DNA of 28,307 nucleotides from an uncultured Veillonella sp. (GCA_915066865.1 CAJZEE010000017.1:1-28307); one strand, 5' to 3'. Numbered from the stretch's first letter, positions 8,658-14,782 are shown. Numbers and translations: made by a program. Notes: generated by a model not told the origin, from the sequence alone.

Positions 8658-9200
8658 ATGGATTATTTAAAAATATTACATGAAGATTCTAACTTGGCAG
8701 CAGATTTTGATGCACTATTTGATTTCTTTCTGCTTGATGAACCTACAAAACGTGATGAGGTAGAGGGGCGATGTACCTTTTCCGTGGATGGAGTAGCCTT
8801 TGCTCGTGATGGTGCAGGCGGTGAATATCATCAACTAGAGGATGGATCAATTGGATATATGAGTAGCGAAGGTGAATGCGGTCGCATAGCTGAAAGTATA
8901 GACGATTTAATTTGTTTATTGGTGTATAGCATTTGCTGGCATGACTATTGTGACTCTAGCCAATATACGGATGTAGGAATTCTTGAATCGTATGCTAAGG
9001 AGCGATATGCTCAAATTACATCTTATACAGAAATGGACGAATGGGAAACAGTTGTTAAGGCGCTAGGCATGCCTTCTGAAGCAAACTTGGCTGCTGTACT
9101 GCAAAAGTTTTACGATGCGGCACATCAAGAACCTGTATACCAAGGCTTTTACCATGAAGAAGATGGTAGTATTACGGCTTATGAAGGTCTATTCTTTTAA
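8658..9200 (+). CDS. SUKH-like (SMI1/KNR4-type) putative immunity protein
   Basis: 180 aa. The segment around residues 48-90 reads FARDGAGGEYHQL, then GSIGYMSSEGECGRIAESI and DDLICLLVYS. This has the SUKH pattern of a glycine-rich strand with a polar ligand loop, a strand, and then a helix of the form SIDDLIxLL. SUKH proteins are the commonest immunity proteins of contact-dependent and polymorphic toxins. The match is by eye and distant. The gene shares strand and close spacing with its neighbours. Confidence 0.65.
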   Translation: MDYLKILHEDSNLAADFDALFDFFLLDEPTKRDEVEGRCTFSVDGVAFARDGAGGEYHQLEDGSIGYMSSEGECGRIAESIDDLICLLVYSICWHDYCDSSQYTDVGILESYAKERYAQITSYTEMDEWETVVKALGMPSEANLAAVLQKFYDAAHQEPVYQGFYHEEDGSITAYEGLFF

Positions 9201-9272
9201 TATGTAAAATGGGAAAATAATCAGCAATAAAAGAGTGTTTCAAGAGGTTTTGTGTTGTAATAGGAGAATCGT

Positions 9273-10079
9273 ATGGCAATTGATGGAGTAAAGATCATAG
9301 ACAGCGATGACGGTCATGATATTTATAATGCTATTGTTGAGCGGTACAAGGATGGTATCAGTGTCGATACTATAATTTCTGAAATCTTAGGTGAGGAACA
9401 AAATTTTTGTACTGATGAGTTTTACACAGAAATTTATTGGACTGCGGTGGCCTATTCTTTATGGAAGATAGGGCATCTGTCTGAGGATATCAAAGAGAAA
9501 ACCTTAGACATAATCGCTCAGGGCCCTCATGAGTTTTGGCTAGATATTGATAGTAAGGCACTTAAACAGCGCCAAAAGGTATTAGATAAGTTAGCAGTAC
9601 AGCTACAAAGTGAAAATCCAAAGCCTATTAAGGTTTGTAAATCTAAAACGAGGAGAGAAACTCATTTTAAGGTGGGCGACGTATTAGCTGTTAAGTTTGA
9701 AAACGACTATGGTGCCGTCTTTGTATCTGACGTGGATCAATCACCGCGGAAAATCGAATATCATTTAGCCTGTACGCGACTTTTACAAGAAGAAAAACCT
9801 ACAATGGAGCAGTTTTTAAATAGTAAAATCGCCTGCCGGAAAGATAATACAAATTTCGGTATCGATACAGATTGTTGGTTTAATCATAAAGACCTAGGTC
9901 TATTGCTAGACGATTTAGAAATCATAGGGAACGTCGAACTATATCCGTGTAAATTGTGGAAACTAGCACCAGCAGGCACGTTGGAAGATATTTATGAGGA
10001 GATTACAGATAATCCTAGGATAGGAAAACTGCGTCTCATAGACACCTATGAACTGGTGAAAAAGGTTATTCAGAAATAA
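9273..10079 (+). CDS. Putative immunity protein, possible Imm26-like C-terminal half
   Basis: 268 aa in two parts. Residues 10-110 are helical (GHDIYNAIVERYKDGIS, then YWTAVAYSLWKIGHLS). Residues 130-268 begin HFKVGDVLAVKFENDYGAVF, which recalls Imm26-type domains, where a GD-x-x-AI-x-L-x-x-G-x-YG strand pair starts the fold. The assignment is weak. GGAG precedes ATG 9273 and the upstream gap is 72 nt. A bipartite protein could come from fusion of two immunity modules. Confidence 0.6.
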   Translation: MAIDGVKIIDSDDGHDIYNAIVERYKDGISVDTIISEILGEEQNFCTDEFYTEIYWTAVAYSLWKIGHLSEDIKEKTLDIIAQGPHEFWLDIDSKALKQRQKVLDKLAVQLQSENPKPIKVCKSKTRRETHFKVGDVLAVKFENDYGAVFVSDVDQSPRKIEYHLACTRLLQEEKPTMEQFLNSKIACRKDNTNFGIDTDCWFNHKDLGLLLDDLEIIGNVELYPCKLWKLAPAGTLEDIYEEITDNPRIGKLRLIDTYELVKKVIQK

Positions 10080-10137
10080 TTATGGGGTAAACGCATTAAT
10101 AGGTGGGCGTATATATAATGCTAAAGGTATAACTATA

Positions 10138-10731
10138 ATGGATACTGTGACGAAACAATATATAGAAACTGTGAAAGTCAGTGATATACCGTGGCATCGG
10201 TTAACCACAACTTACGGTCGTGCCACAGATTTTCCTACAGAGCTTGATGTGTTGTGGAGCATGAAAAGTATTGATGCTGTTGATGCGGCTGGTGAGGCGT
10301 TAGCAATGAATATTGAGCACCAATCGACATTGTGGCATGCTACACCATTTGCTATGATTTTCTTGCTTCGTATTTTTAAGAAAGCCCTAGAAGAGAGAAC
10401 TCAGAATGAAGTAGCTCATTATTTAGCAGAACAATTGGTAGACCTATTTACTGTGATTGCTGAGTGCATCCGAGATGGTCTCGTGCTAGAGCATGCAGAT
10501 CCATTACCTCATTTTGTGGATATGCTTAACGAAGAATACCTTTGGTCTGAAGAATACGATGAAGACGAAGATGTTCTTAGATATGAGGAAGAAGACGTAT
10601 TTCCTGATGATTTATTCTTTAGCTTTTATTACTACTCACTGCAAGTGCTTTTACTAGCTATTCCGTTATTAGATAAATCTCATGAAGGAGAAGCTAATTT
10701 ACTAGACTTACTGACAGAGATAGAGTACTAA
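10138..10731 (+). CDS. Putative HEAT-like helical immunity protein
   Basis: 197 aa and mostly helical. Residues 18-40 (IPWHRLTTTYGRATDFPTEL) and 59-70 (IEHQSTLWHATP) match a start seen in bacterial helical-repeat proteins that I recall as PWxxLxxxYGxAxDxP and HQGTxWxATAPA. The C-terminus is very acidic (EEYDEDEDVLRYEEEDVF) and ends in a hydrophobic helix. The ribosome binding site is weak. The stop codon lies within an 18-bp tandem duplication. Confidence 0.65.
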   Translation: MDTVTKQYIETVKVSDIPWHRLTTTYGRATDFPTELDVLWSMKSIDAVDAAGEALAMNIEHQSTLWHATPFAMIFLLRIFKKALEERTQNEVAHYLAEQLVDLFTVIAECIRDGLVLEHADPLPHFVDMLNEEYLWSEEYDEDEDVLRYEEEDVFPDDLFFSFYYYSLQVLLLAIPLLDKSHEGEANLLDLLTEIEY

Positions 10732-10752
10732 ATGAGAGATAGAGTACTAAAT
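10716..10752 (+). repeat. 18-bp tandem duplication across a stop codon
   Basis: AGAGATAGAGTACTAAAT occurs at 10716-10733 and again at 10735-10752, a 19-nt period. The first copy contains the stop of the preceding gene. It is most likely a recent slippage duplication without function. Confidence 0.8.
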
Positions 10753-10815
10753 ATCTAAGGGGATAGCAGATTATTACATATCTACTGAGATTACAGGATT
10801 AGGAGGTTATGGGCT

Positions 10816-11322
10816 ATGGGACTAATTGCAAATTATAGCTGTTTAAGCGATGCGAATTTAAAAGAAATTAAAGCCATGGGCTCAGAAGAAGAGGAAATTC
10901 TTGAAAGCGTTGAAGAGTGGAATGACGATGATGAATTATTGCTTGATATCGATAAAATGTGGGATGTACTTCACTTTGTGCTAACTGGCGTAGGCACTGA
11001 CCATAAGGACGATAAGAATCCTCTTAGCCAAGCTGTGCTTGGCATAACAGCTGTTGAAGAACTATCGGATTACTTAGCGTATACGGAACACGATAAGTTA
11101 GCAGATATCGTGGCGGCTCTAGAGCAGTTTGATATGGAAGAGGCTCTTGAATCTTTTGATATGGCAGCTTGCAAAGAGGCTGAGCTATATCCAGATATTT
11201 GGGATTACGATGAGGAAGAGGAGGAAATCAAAGACGAACTTCTTCATGATTTCGAGCAAATGAAACGTTTCTACAAACAAGTACTAGACGCTAATGGGAA
11301 CGTGCTTGTATCGATTTGCTAA
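10816..11322 (+). CDS. DUF1877 (YfbM-like) family protein
   Basis: 168 aa. It begins MGLIANYSCLSDANL. Residues 43-58 are LDIDKMWDVLHFVLTG, the DUF1877 signature, and 125-129 are YPDIW, also typical. It ends with the family's KRFYKQVLDANGNVLVSI pattern. E. coli YfbM is the best known relative; function is unknown, but members recur in polymorphic-toxin immunity loci. AGGAGG at 10801-10806 gives ATG 10816 support. It sits 24 nt before the DUF2695 gene. Confidence 0.9.
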   Translation: MGLIANYSCLSDANLKEIKAMGSEEEEILESVEEWNDDDELLLDIDKMWDVLHFVLTGVGTDHKDDKNPLSQAVLGITAVEELSDYLAYTEHDKLADIVAALEQFDMEEALESFDMAACKEAELYPDIWDYDEEEEEIKDELLHDFEQMKRFYKQVLDANGNVLVSIC

Positions 11323-11345
11323 GTTCATAAAAGGAAATTATTATC

Positions 11346-11633
11346 ATGGATAAAGCACGTAAAAAGGAATTGTTAAAAGCATATGCAGATAAGCAGAGAC
11401 AATCGTTTAAAGATAGTTTACCTATGGATGAAGAGTTGTTTTGGAATCTCTTTGATTATGTAGACGAGAAATTAGAGGAAAATGACGGTTGCGATCATAG
11501 TTTGACTTTCACTAGAGAATTCTTGGAAAAACAAAAGGTAGATGTAGAAATCGTATTAGACTGGATCGTCAACGAAGGTGGCGGTTGTGACTGCGAGGTT
11601 CTCTACAATGTAGAAGAGAGATTTGAAGAGTAA
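11346..11633 (+). CDS. DUF2695 domain protein
   Basis: 95 aa, last gene of the array. Residues 25-40 (LPMDEELFWNLFDYVD), GCDHSLTFT at 48-56 and GGCDCEVLYNVEE near 79-91 are the DUF2695 hallmarks, including the conserved Cys-Asp-His and Cys-x-Cys positions that could bind metal. Function unknown; often seen with SUKH-type and other immunity genes. The ribosome binding site is AAGGAAA. No convincing terminator follows before the convergent gene. Confidence 0.9.
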   Translation: MDKARKKELLKAYADKQRQSFKDSLPMDEELFWNLFDYVDEKLEENDGCDHSLTFTREFLEKQKVDVEIVLDWIVNEGGGCDCEVLYNVEERFEE

Positions 11634-11770
11634 TATCTATGTAATTGGGAAGGTTTTCGTATACAGCTTGTTTTTGACTTAGAGCAAACTGTAAGCAGTC
11701 TAATGAAAATTTATTTGTGATTTTGGTAACCAAGTAATCTTTGGTAAAAAATCATAGTATACTAGAAATG

Positions 11771-12337
11771 TTAAATACTGCCGGCGATATTAGCGATTTT
11801 GTCTAAGAAGCGCCGGCGTTTTTCGTCTGAGCTGTTTTCTGTGCCAGCCAACTGGGTATGTGTAACCGGTTTAATGCCACAGGATTTCAGAACTTGATTT
11901 TTCAATACCTTGCCATAGTCCTGAATAAACGGCGTCAAAAAGGCGGGAGTATTGTGGGTGGTGATGATCCAGGCGGATTTTCCCTGTAAATGACTTATAA
12001 GTCCTCGGTTTCCGTATGAATAGGCAAAGCCCGCTGTAAACACGCGATCGATAAAGCCTTTGAGCATTGCCGGCATACCGCTCCACCAAATTGGGTAGAT
12101 AAAGACGATATGGTCTGCCCAAGTAATTAAGTTACGATACTTTTCCATGTCCGGTACAGTGCTTAAATCTCGACGTTTGTGCGTGTCATCAAATCGTAAT
12201 ATAGGATCGAACTGCTCCTCATATAAATCCAAGGTGTTCACATTGTGGTCTTTTGAAAGATTCTGTTGCACTACTTTCAGAATAGCGTCATTAAAACTTT
12301 GATGATTAGGATAGGTGTAAATGATTAAAATATTCAT
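11771..12337 (-). CDS. NAD(P)H-dependent flavodoxin-fold oxidoreductase
   Basis: 188 aa, Flavodoxin_2 family (KefF/YwrO/MdaB-like quinone reductases). It would use NAD(P)H and bound FMN to reduce quinones or similar electrophiles by two electrons in the cytoplasm. MNILIIYTYPNHQSFNDAIL forms the first strand and phosphate loop. PIWWSGMPAMLKGFIDRVF is the family's signature flavin-binding segment. The ribosome binding site AAGGAA precedes ATG 12337. It converges with the immunity array. There is no potassium transporter beside it, so a Kef ancillary role is not suggested. Confidence 0.92.
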   Translation of the reverse strand: MNILIIYTYPNHQSFNDAILKVVQQNLSKDHNVNTLDLYEEQFDPILRFDDTHKRRDLSTVPDMEKYRNLITWADHIVFIYPIWWSGMPAMLKGFIDRVFTAGFAYSYGNRGLISHLQGKSAWIITTHNTPAFLTPFIQDYGKVLKNQVLKSCGIKPVTHTQLAGTENSSDEKRRRFLDKIANIAGSI

Positions 12338-12488
12338 GGCTAGTTCCTTTCTTGTTAATCATCGTCAGGTTGAGAGAATCTGTATAGTAAAATGGTAGCT
12401 ATATTAAGTTAAAGTCTAGTGAAGAGCACCTATTCTAAACGTAAATAACGATAAATGTTGGGAAGAGTGTATTATTAATTCCTTCTGT

Positions 12489-12517
12489 TTGCGGGTGTTG
12501 TTATAAAGGTATATAGT
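12489..12517 (+). promoter_or_regulatory. Predicted promoter of the ECF S-component gene
   Basis: TTGCGG (12489-12494), a 17-bp gap and TATAGT (12512-12517). The predicted transcript would begin just at or inside the hairpin at 12520-12548. Confidence 0.6.
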
Positions 12518-12519
12518 AT

Positions 12520-12558
12520 AGATATGCGGTGTATTTTATCGCATATCTATTTTTCTTT
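12520..12558 (+). promoter_or_regulatory. 5'-leader hairpin with U-rich tail, possible attenuator
   Basis: AGATATGCG (12520-12528) pairs perfectly with CGCATATCT (12540-12548) across an 11-nt loop and is followed by ATTTTTCTTT. It has the shape of an intrinsic terminator, yet lies between the predicted promoter and the ribosome binding site AAGGAGG of the transporter gene. It could attenuate, or stabilise the mRNA 5' end. No known riboswitch aptamer was recognised. Confidence 0.5.
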
Positions 12559-12572
12559 ATAAGGAGGACGCT

Positions 12573-13070
12573 ATGCAACACGTTCAAACCCGCAGTACTA
12601 CGTCCGCGTTAGTACTCACAGCCGTATTGATTGCCCTCGCAACATTGTTTACCATGTACACGAAAATTCCAGTACCTGGCATTCGCGGCTATTTCAATGT
12701 AGGAGATGTCGTTATTATGACGTCAGCTCTATTATTAGGTCGAAAATATGGCGCCTATATTGGTGCTATCGGCCCGGCGCTAGCTGATTTATTTCTCGGC
12801 TATGTAGTCTTTGTACCCATCACCTTCGTGGTGAAAGGACTTGAAGGCTATCTTGTCGGTACTGTCTATAAGAATAAGACAACTACCTCTGCCTTGGTAG
12901 CAACTATCGTAGGCGGTATTGTTATCGTAGCCGGCTACTTTATCGCCGAATACTTTGTATTCGACCCGGGCGTAGCTATTGCTAGTATTTTAACTAATGC
13001 TATTCAAGCCGTTATGAGTGTCATTATTAGCATGATACTCTATGCGATTTTGCGTAAACGACTTGGATAG
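12573..13070 (+). CDS. ECF transporter S component (substrate-binding membrane subunit)
   Basis: 165 aa integral membrane protein with about five hydrophobic segments. The block YFNVGDVVIMTSALLLG, then GAYIGAIGPALADLFLGY and FVPITFVVKGLEGYLVG, is characteristic of ECF S components for vitamins or cofactors. It would bind its substrate and dock with a shared energising module (EcfA, EcfA', EcfT), which is not encoded here. Substrate cannot be read; a HmpT/pyridoxine- or thiamine-precursor-like role is only a guess. AAGGAGG precedes ATG 12573. Confidence 0.88.
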   Translation: MQHVQTRSTTSALVLTAVLIALATLFTMYTKIPVPGIRGYFNVGDVVIMTSALLLGRKYGAYIGAIGPALADLFLGYVVFVPITFVVKGLEGYLVGTVYKNKTTTSALVATIVGGIVIVAGYFIAEYFVFDPGVAIASILTNAIQAVMSVIISMILYAILRKRLG

Positions 13071-13074
13071 TAAA

Positions 13075-13103
13075 TTGACAGTCTTTAGAATTCAGACTAT
13101 ACT
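13075..13103 (+). promoter_or_regulatory. Promoter of putative antitoxin RNA 1
   Basis: TTGACA (13075-13080), a 17-bp gap and TATACT (13098-13103): a near-consensus housekeeping promoter 5 nt after the upstream stop codon. No open reading frame follows on this strand, so it drives a noncoding RNA facing toxin gene 1. Confidence 0.8.
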
Positions 13104-13109
13104 ATAAGT

Positions 13110-13229
13110 ACAAAAGAGCCAGTTAACGTGTTCTAGGCGTTAGGCTCATCAAAGAATTGTGAATTTGATAAACCTAACGTGTCTAAGTATTGCCGTACTT
13201 AGTCTTAAACGTTAGTTTTATCTTATTTT
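13110..13229 (+). ncRNA. Putative type I antitoxin RNA 1 (Fst/RNAII-like)
   Basis: A roughly 120-nt transcript is predicted from the strong promoter at 13075-13103 to a terminator. The terminator is a nested hairpin: CTAACGT (13174-13180) pairs with ACGTTAG (13209-13215), enclosing CTAAGTA (13183-13189) with TACTTAG (13196-13202). TTTTATCTTATTTT follows. Near its 5' end AAAGAGCCAGTTAACGTG (13113-13130) and then GTTAGGCTCATC match the 5' leader of toxin mRNA 1 on the opposite strand. The RNA could therefore pair with the toxin mRNA both at these repeats and across the shared terminator, as in the par locus of plasmid pAD1. Inferred, not demonstrated. Confidence 0.7.
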
Positions 13230-13249
13230 ATAATCAATATATTGATTAT
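13230..13249. repeat. 20-bp perfect palindrome at the toxin 1 stop
   Basis: ATAATCAATATATTGATTAT overlaps the last codons of toxin 1 and follows the antitoxin terminator. It would fold at the 3' end of the toxin coding region and could help to terminate or stabilise the toxin mRNA. Confidence 0.75.
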
Positions 13250-13317
13250 TTCTTAAGAATTAACACTACGAGGGTAGCGAATAAAATCATTAATGATAAT
13301 GCTTCGTATACAGTCAT
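13246..13317 (-). CDS. Holin-like type I toxin peptide, 23 aa (locus 1)
   Basis: A 23-residue peptide, MTVYEALSLMILFATLVVLI followed by LKK: a single membrane-spanning helix with a short basic tail. The MTVYEALxLMIxFATLVVLI pattern is that of the putative holin-like toxin peptides of Firmicutes. It has a very strong ribosome binding site, GGGAGGTGA, 5-7 nt before ATG 13317. That site can pair perfectly (one G-U) with TCATCTCC (minus strand, 13340-13347) over a 10-nt loop, hiding the ribosome binding site as in fst mRNA. A minus-strand promoter lies at 13380-13408 and the convergent antitoxin RNA faces it. Expected action is membrane depolarisation when translated without antitoxin. Confidence 0.8.
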   Translation of the reverse strand: MTVYEALSLMILFATLVVLILKK

Positions 13318-13321
13318 AATG

Positions 13322-13347
13322 TCACCTCCCTCAAAAGACGGAGATGA
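13322..13347 (-). promoter_or_regulatory. Hairpin sequestering the toxin 1 ribosome binding site
   Basis: On the minus strand TCATCTCC (13347-13340) pairs with GGAGGTGA (13329-13322), eight pairs including one G-U, with a 10-nt loop. The second arm is the ribosome binding site itself. This predicts a translationally inactive full-length mRNA. Confidence 0.7.
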
Positions 13348-13379
13348 ACCTAACTCACGTTAATGGCTCTTTCGTTATT

Positions 13380-13408
13380 AGTATATAGCAGAAATTATTG
13401 ATTGAAAA
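13380..13408 (-). promoter_or_regulatory. Predicted toxin 1 promoter
   Basis: On the minus strand TTTTCA (13408-13403), a 17-bp gap and TATACT (13385-13380), with a TG just upstream of the TATATA run. The predicted 5' end is near 13373, directly before the block shared with antitoxin RNA 1. Confidence 0.55.
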
Positions 13409-13420
13409 ACACGGATTAAT

Positions 13421-13441
13421 TTCGTACAACTTGTACACGAA
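13421..13441. repeat. Imperfect 21-bp palindrome between the divergent toxin promoters
   Basis: TTCG..GTACAACTTGTAC..CGAA: GTACAA and TTGTAC flank a single C, and TTCG/CGAA flank these imperfectly. It could be an operator or the remnant of a hairpin. No cognate regulator is evident. Confidence 0.5.
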
Positions 13442-13442
13442 T

Positions 13443-13474
13443 AAAAGGGAGACTCTATCAAGAGTCTCCCTTTG
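13443..13474. terminator. Perfect 13-bp inverted repeat, bidirectional terminator-like
   Basis: AAAGGGAGACTCT (13444-13456) and AGAGTCTCCCTTT (13461-13473) form a perfect stem with loop ATCA. It has an A-run on one side and a T-run on the other, so it could terminate in both directions. It lies between the two divergent toxin promoters, where no gene end needs it, so it may insulate the loci from each other. Confidence 0.75.
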
Positions 13475-13514
13475 TTAGTTATAAATAGACTAATATTTAT
13501 TAATAGATTTTTTA

Positions 13515-13543
13515 TTGCATAGAACATAAGTTCGGTTTATAAT
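13515..13543 (+). promoter_or_regulatory. Predicted toxin 2 promoter
   Basis: TTGCAT (13515-13520), a 17-bp gap and a perfect TATAAT (13538-13543). The transcript begins near 13550, immediately before the AGATAGTCGA block that also occurs in the facing antitoxin RNA. Confidence 0.75.
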
Positions 13544-13573
13544 GAACGTAAGATAGTCGAACGAGGTTGGGCC

Positions 13574-13595
13574 ACCCTTTTTCTTTGAAGGGGGT
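13574..13595 (+). promoter_or_regulatory. Hairpin sequestering the toxin 2 ribosome binding site
   Basis: ACCCTT (13574-13579) can pair with AAGGG(G)GT (13588-13595), and the second arm is part of the ribosome binding site GGGGGTGA. It parallels the hairpin of toxin 1 although the sequences differ. Confidence 0.55.
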
Positions 13596-13603
13596 GAAAG
13601 CCT

Positions 13604-13705
13604 ATGAATGCTTATGAAGTCATTATGATTGTCCTCGGGATCTTAACTGTCGTTATTTCCTTTGGAGCATTGATAGTGCTGATTTGTCGTAATAACGACA
13701 AATAG
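13604..13705 (+). CDS. Holin-like type I toxin peptide, 33 aa (locus 2)
   Basis: A 33-residue peptide that begins MNAYEVIMIVLGILTVVISF and ends in a charged CRNNDK tail. It has one long membrane helix and the same MxxYEVxMxxLGxLxxxI layout as the holin-like toxin peptides, including toxin 1 (both start M-x-x-Y-E). GGGGGTGA lies 6-9 nt before ATG 13604. The 3' end of the gene forms a perfect 9-bp hairpin, ATTTGTCGT (13682-13690) with ACGACAAAT (13695-13703). It is transcribed away from toxin 1 and towards its own antisense promoter. Confidence 0.78.
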   Translation: MNAYEVIMIVLGILTVVISFGALIVLICRNNDK

Positions 13706-13806
13706 CCCTTCGTTACCAACTGGTAGCTGAAAACGAAAGGCCATTTTTGCATGCTTTATAATGTTTTGGGATGAGCCTGGCGGAACCACTCGTCGACTAT
13801 CTCTTT
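13682..13806 (-). ncRNA. Putative type I antitoxin RNA 2 (Fst/RNAII-like)
   Basis: A minus-strand transcript is predicted from about 13806 (promoter 13812-13840) into the hairpin region 13682-13747. Its 5' part reads AGATAGTCGACGAGTGGTT, which matches AGATAGTCGAACGAGGTT in the toxin 2 mRNA leader. These repeats, transcribed from opposite strands, would let the two RNAs pair at their 5' ends. No open reading frame is evident. The 3' end is uncertain. Confidence 0.65.
13705..13747. terminator. Shared terminator of toxin 2 and antitoxin RNA 2
   Basis: GCCCTTCGTT (13705-13714) pairs with AACGAAAGGC (13732-13741) with one mismatch, enclosing TACCA/TGGTA. ATTTTT follows on the + strand. Convergent transcripts would both carry this hairpin and be complementary through it. 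Confidence 0.7.
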
Positions 13807-13811
13807 ATTAC

Positions 13812-13840
13812 ATTATAATGAGATTGGCGTATATCGTCAA
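13812..13840 (-). promoter_or_regulatory. Promoter of putative antitoxin RNA 2
   Basis: On the minus strand TTGACG (13840-13835), a 17-bp gap and TATAAT (13817-13812). It is a near-consensus promoter with no coding sequence downstream, pointing at the 3' end of toxin 2. Confidence 0.8.
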
Positions 13841-13889
13841 TCTGGAGTCAATGGTCATCATATTAATATAGAGCCCGGTTTCCAAGGTA

Positions 13890-13898
13890 TGGTATAAT
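13890..13898 (+). promoter_or_regulatory. Extended -10 promoter of yjdM
   Basis: TGGTATAAT lies about 34 bp before the yjdM start. It is an extended -10 element; no good -35 is visible. Confidence 0.5.
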
Positions 13899-13931
13899 AC
13901 TTTCATTATGTAATAAACAAAGGAGATTTAA

Positions 13932-14276
13932 ATGGCAAATTTACCTAACTGCCCTAAGTGTGGCGACGAGTACACATACGAAGATGGGCATATGTTTATC
14001 TGCCCTATGTGTGGCAACGAATGGACAGCGGCCGATGCGCAAGCTGCAGCTGAAGCGGGTATTATTCGCGATGCTAACGGCAATGAGCTCGCTGATGGCG
14101 ATACAGTGGTTGTTGTAAAAGACCTCAAAGTAAAAGGCGCGGGCGTATTGAAACAAGGTACGCGCGTAAAAAATATTCGCCTCATCACCGATGCAAGTGA
14201 TGGTCACGATATCGATTGTAAAATTGATGGCTTCGGTGCGATGGCATTGAAATCCGAAATGGTTAAGAAAATCTAA
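13932..14276 (+). CDS. yjdM: YjdM/PhnA zinc-ribbon family protein
   Basis: 114 aa. The N-terminal zinc ribbon has paired cysteines CPKC (Cys7, Cys10) and CPMC (Cys24, Cys27). A PhnA-type domain follows with DANGNELADGDTVVVVKDLK and FGAMALKSEMVKKI, typical of the family. E. coli YjdM was once linked to phosphonate use, but the family's function is unclear and no phn genes are nearby. AAGGAGA precedes ATG 13932. It appears monocistronic with its own terminator. Confidence 0.95.
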   Translation: MANLPNCPKCGDEYTYEDGHMFICPMCGNEWTAADAQAAAEAGIIRDANGNELADGDTVVVVKDLKVKGAGVLKQGTRVKNIRLITDASDGHDIDCKIDGFGAMALKSEMVKKI

Positions 14277-14282
14277 TCTAAG

Positions 14283-14318
14283 AAATCCCTACCGATAAAA
14301 ATTCGGTAGGGATTTTTT
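14283..14318 (+). terminator. Intrinsic terminator of yjdM
   Basis: AAATCCCTACCGA (14283-14295) pairs with TCGGTAGGGATTT (14303-14315) and a T-run continues. Strong stem and U-tract. Confidence 0.93.
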
Positions 14319-14376
14319 CGTGGTATAATCAACTTATAATGCATATAGTATGAGAGTTTTTAGATGAGAGGAAACT

Positions 14377-14772
14377 ATGTTTAACCGTGTTATATTGTTG
14401 GCTTTATTAGTGTCTGCAATGAGTCCTATTAGTTCTATAGCTGCAGATATAAAGCCTGCGGACAAGCGTAATTATGAATTGCAACAACAGATTTCTTATA
14501 ACGTGATCATTCCACCAGAGGCTTTTGAAACGAGTGCAAATGGAACATTAATCGTTCCTATAGAGGTTAAGACGGATGATAAGGGTAATATTGTAGCTGT
14601 TGAAGCAGGTCCTAATAATTGGAAACTAGATCGTGAAGCGTACCCTATCTTTGAGGAGGCTGCAAAAGAAGCGGCTTGGAATACTAAACATGTTGATACT
14701 GATGAAGCGCTTGTTGTAACGATTCCCGTTAGTATTGTCATGTTATCTGATACTAATCCTAAAAAACGATAA
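14377..14772 (+). CDS. Secreted or periplasmic hypothetical protein
   Basis: 131 aa. Residues 1-24 are a signal peptide (RVILLALLVSAMSPISSIAA), with likely cleavage near residue 23-24. The mature part has alternating strands (GTLIVPIEVKTDDKGNIVAV, then EALVVTIPVSIVML) around a helix (FEEAAKEAAW). This layout resembles TonB C-terminal-like domains, but distantly. It is followed 10 nt later by pgpA, probably in one transcript. Function unknown. Confidence 0.82.
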   Translation: MFNRVILLALLVSAMSPISSIAADIKPADKRNYELQQQISYNVIIPPEAFETSANGTLIVPIEVKTDDKGNIVAVEAGPNNWKLDREAYPIFEEAAKEAAWNTKHVDTDEALVVTIPVSIVMLSDTNPKKR

Positions 14773-14782
14773 AGGAGGGCTT

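Noticed and set aside
11640..11770. Terminator between the DUF2695 gene and the convergent oxidoreductase
   Set aside because: Only a 5-bp ACCAA/TTGGT stem was seen, too weak to call.
13928..14207. Two minus-strand frames opposite yjdM
   Set aside because: They lie wholly within yjdM, which has a clear zinc-ribbon product, ribosome binding site and terminator.
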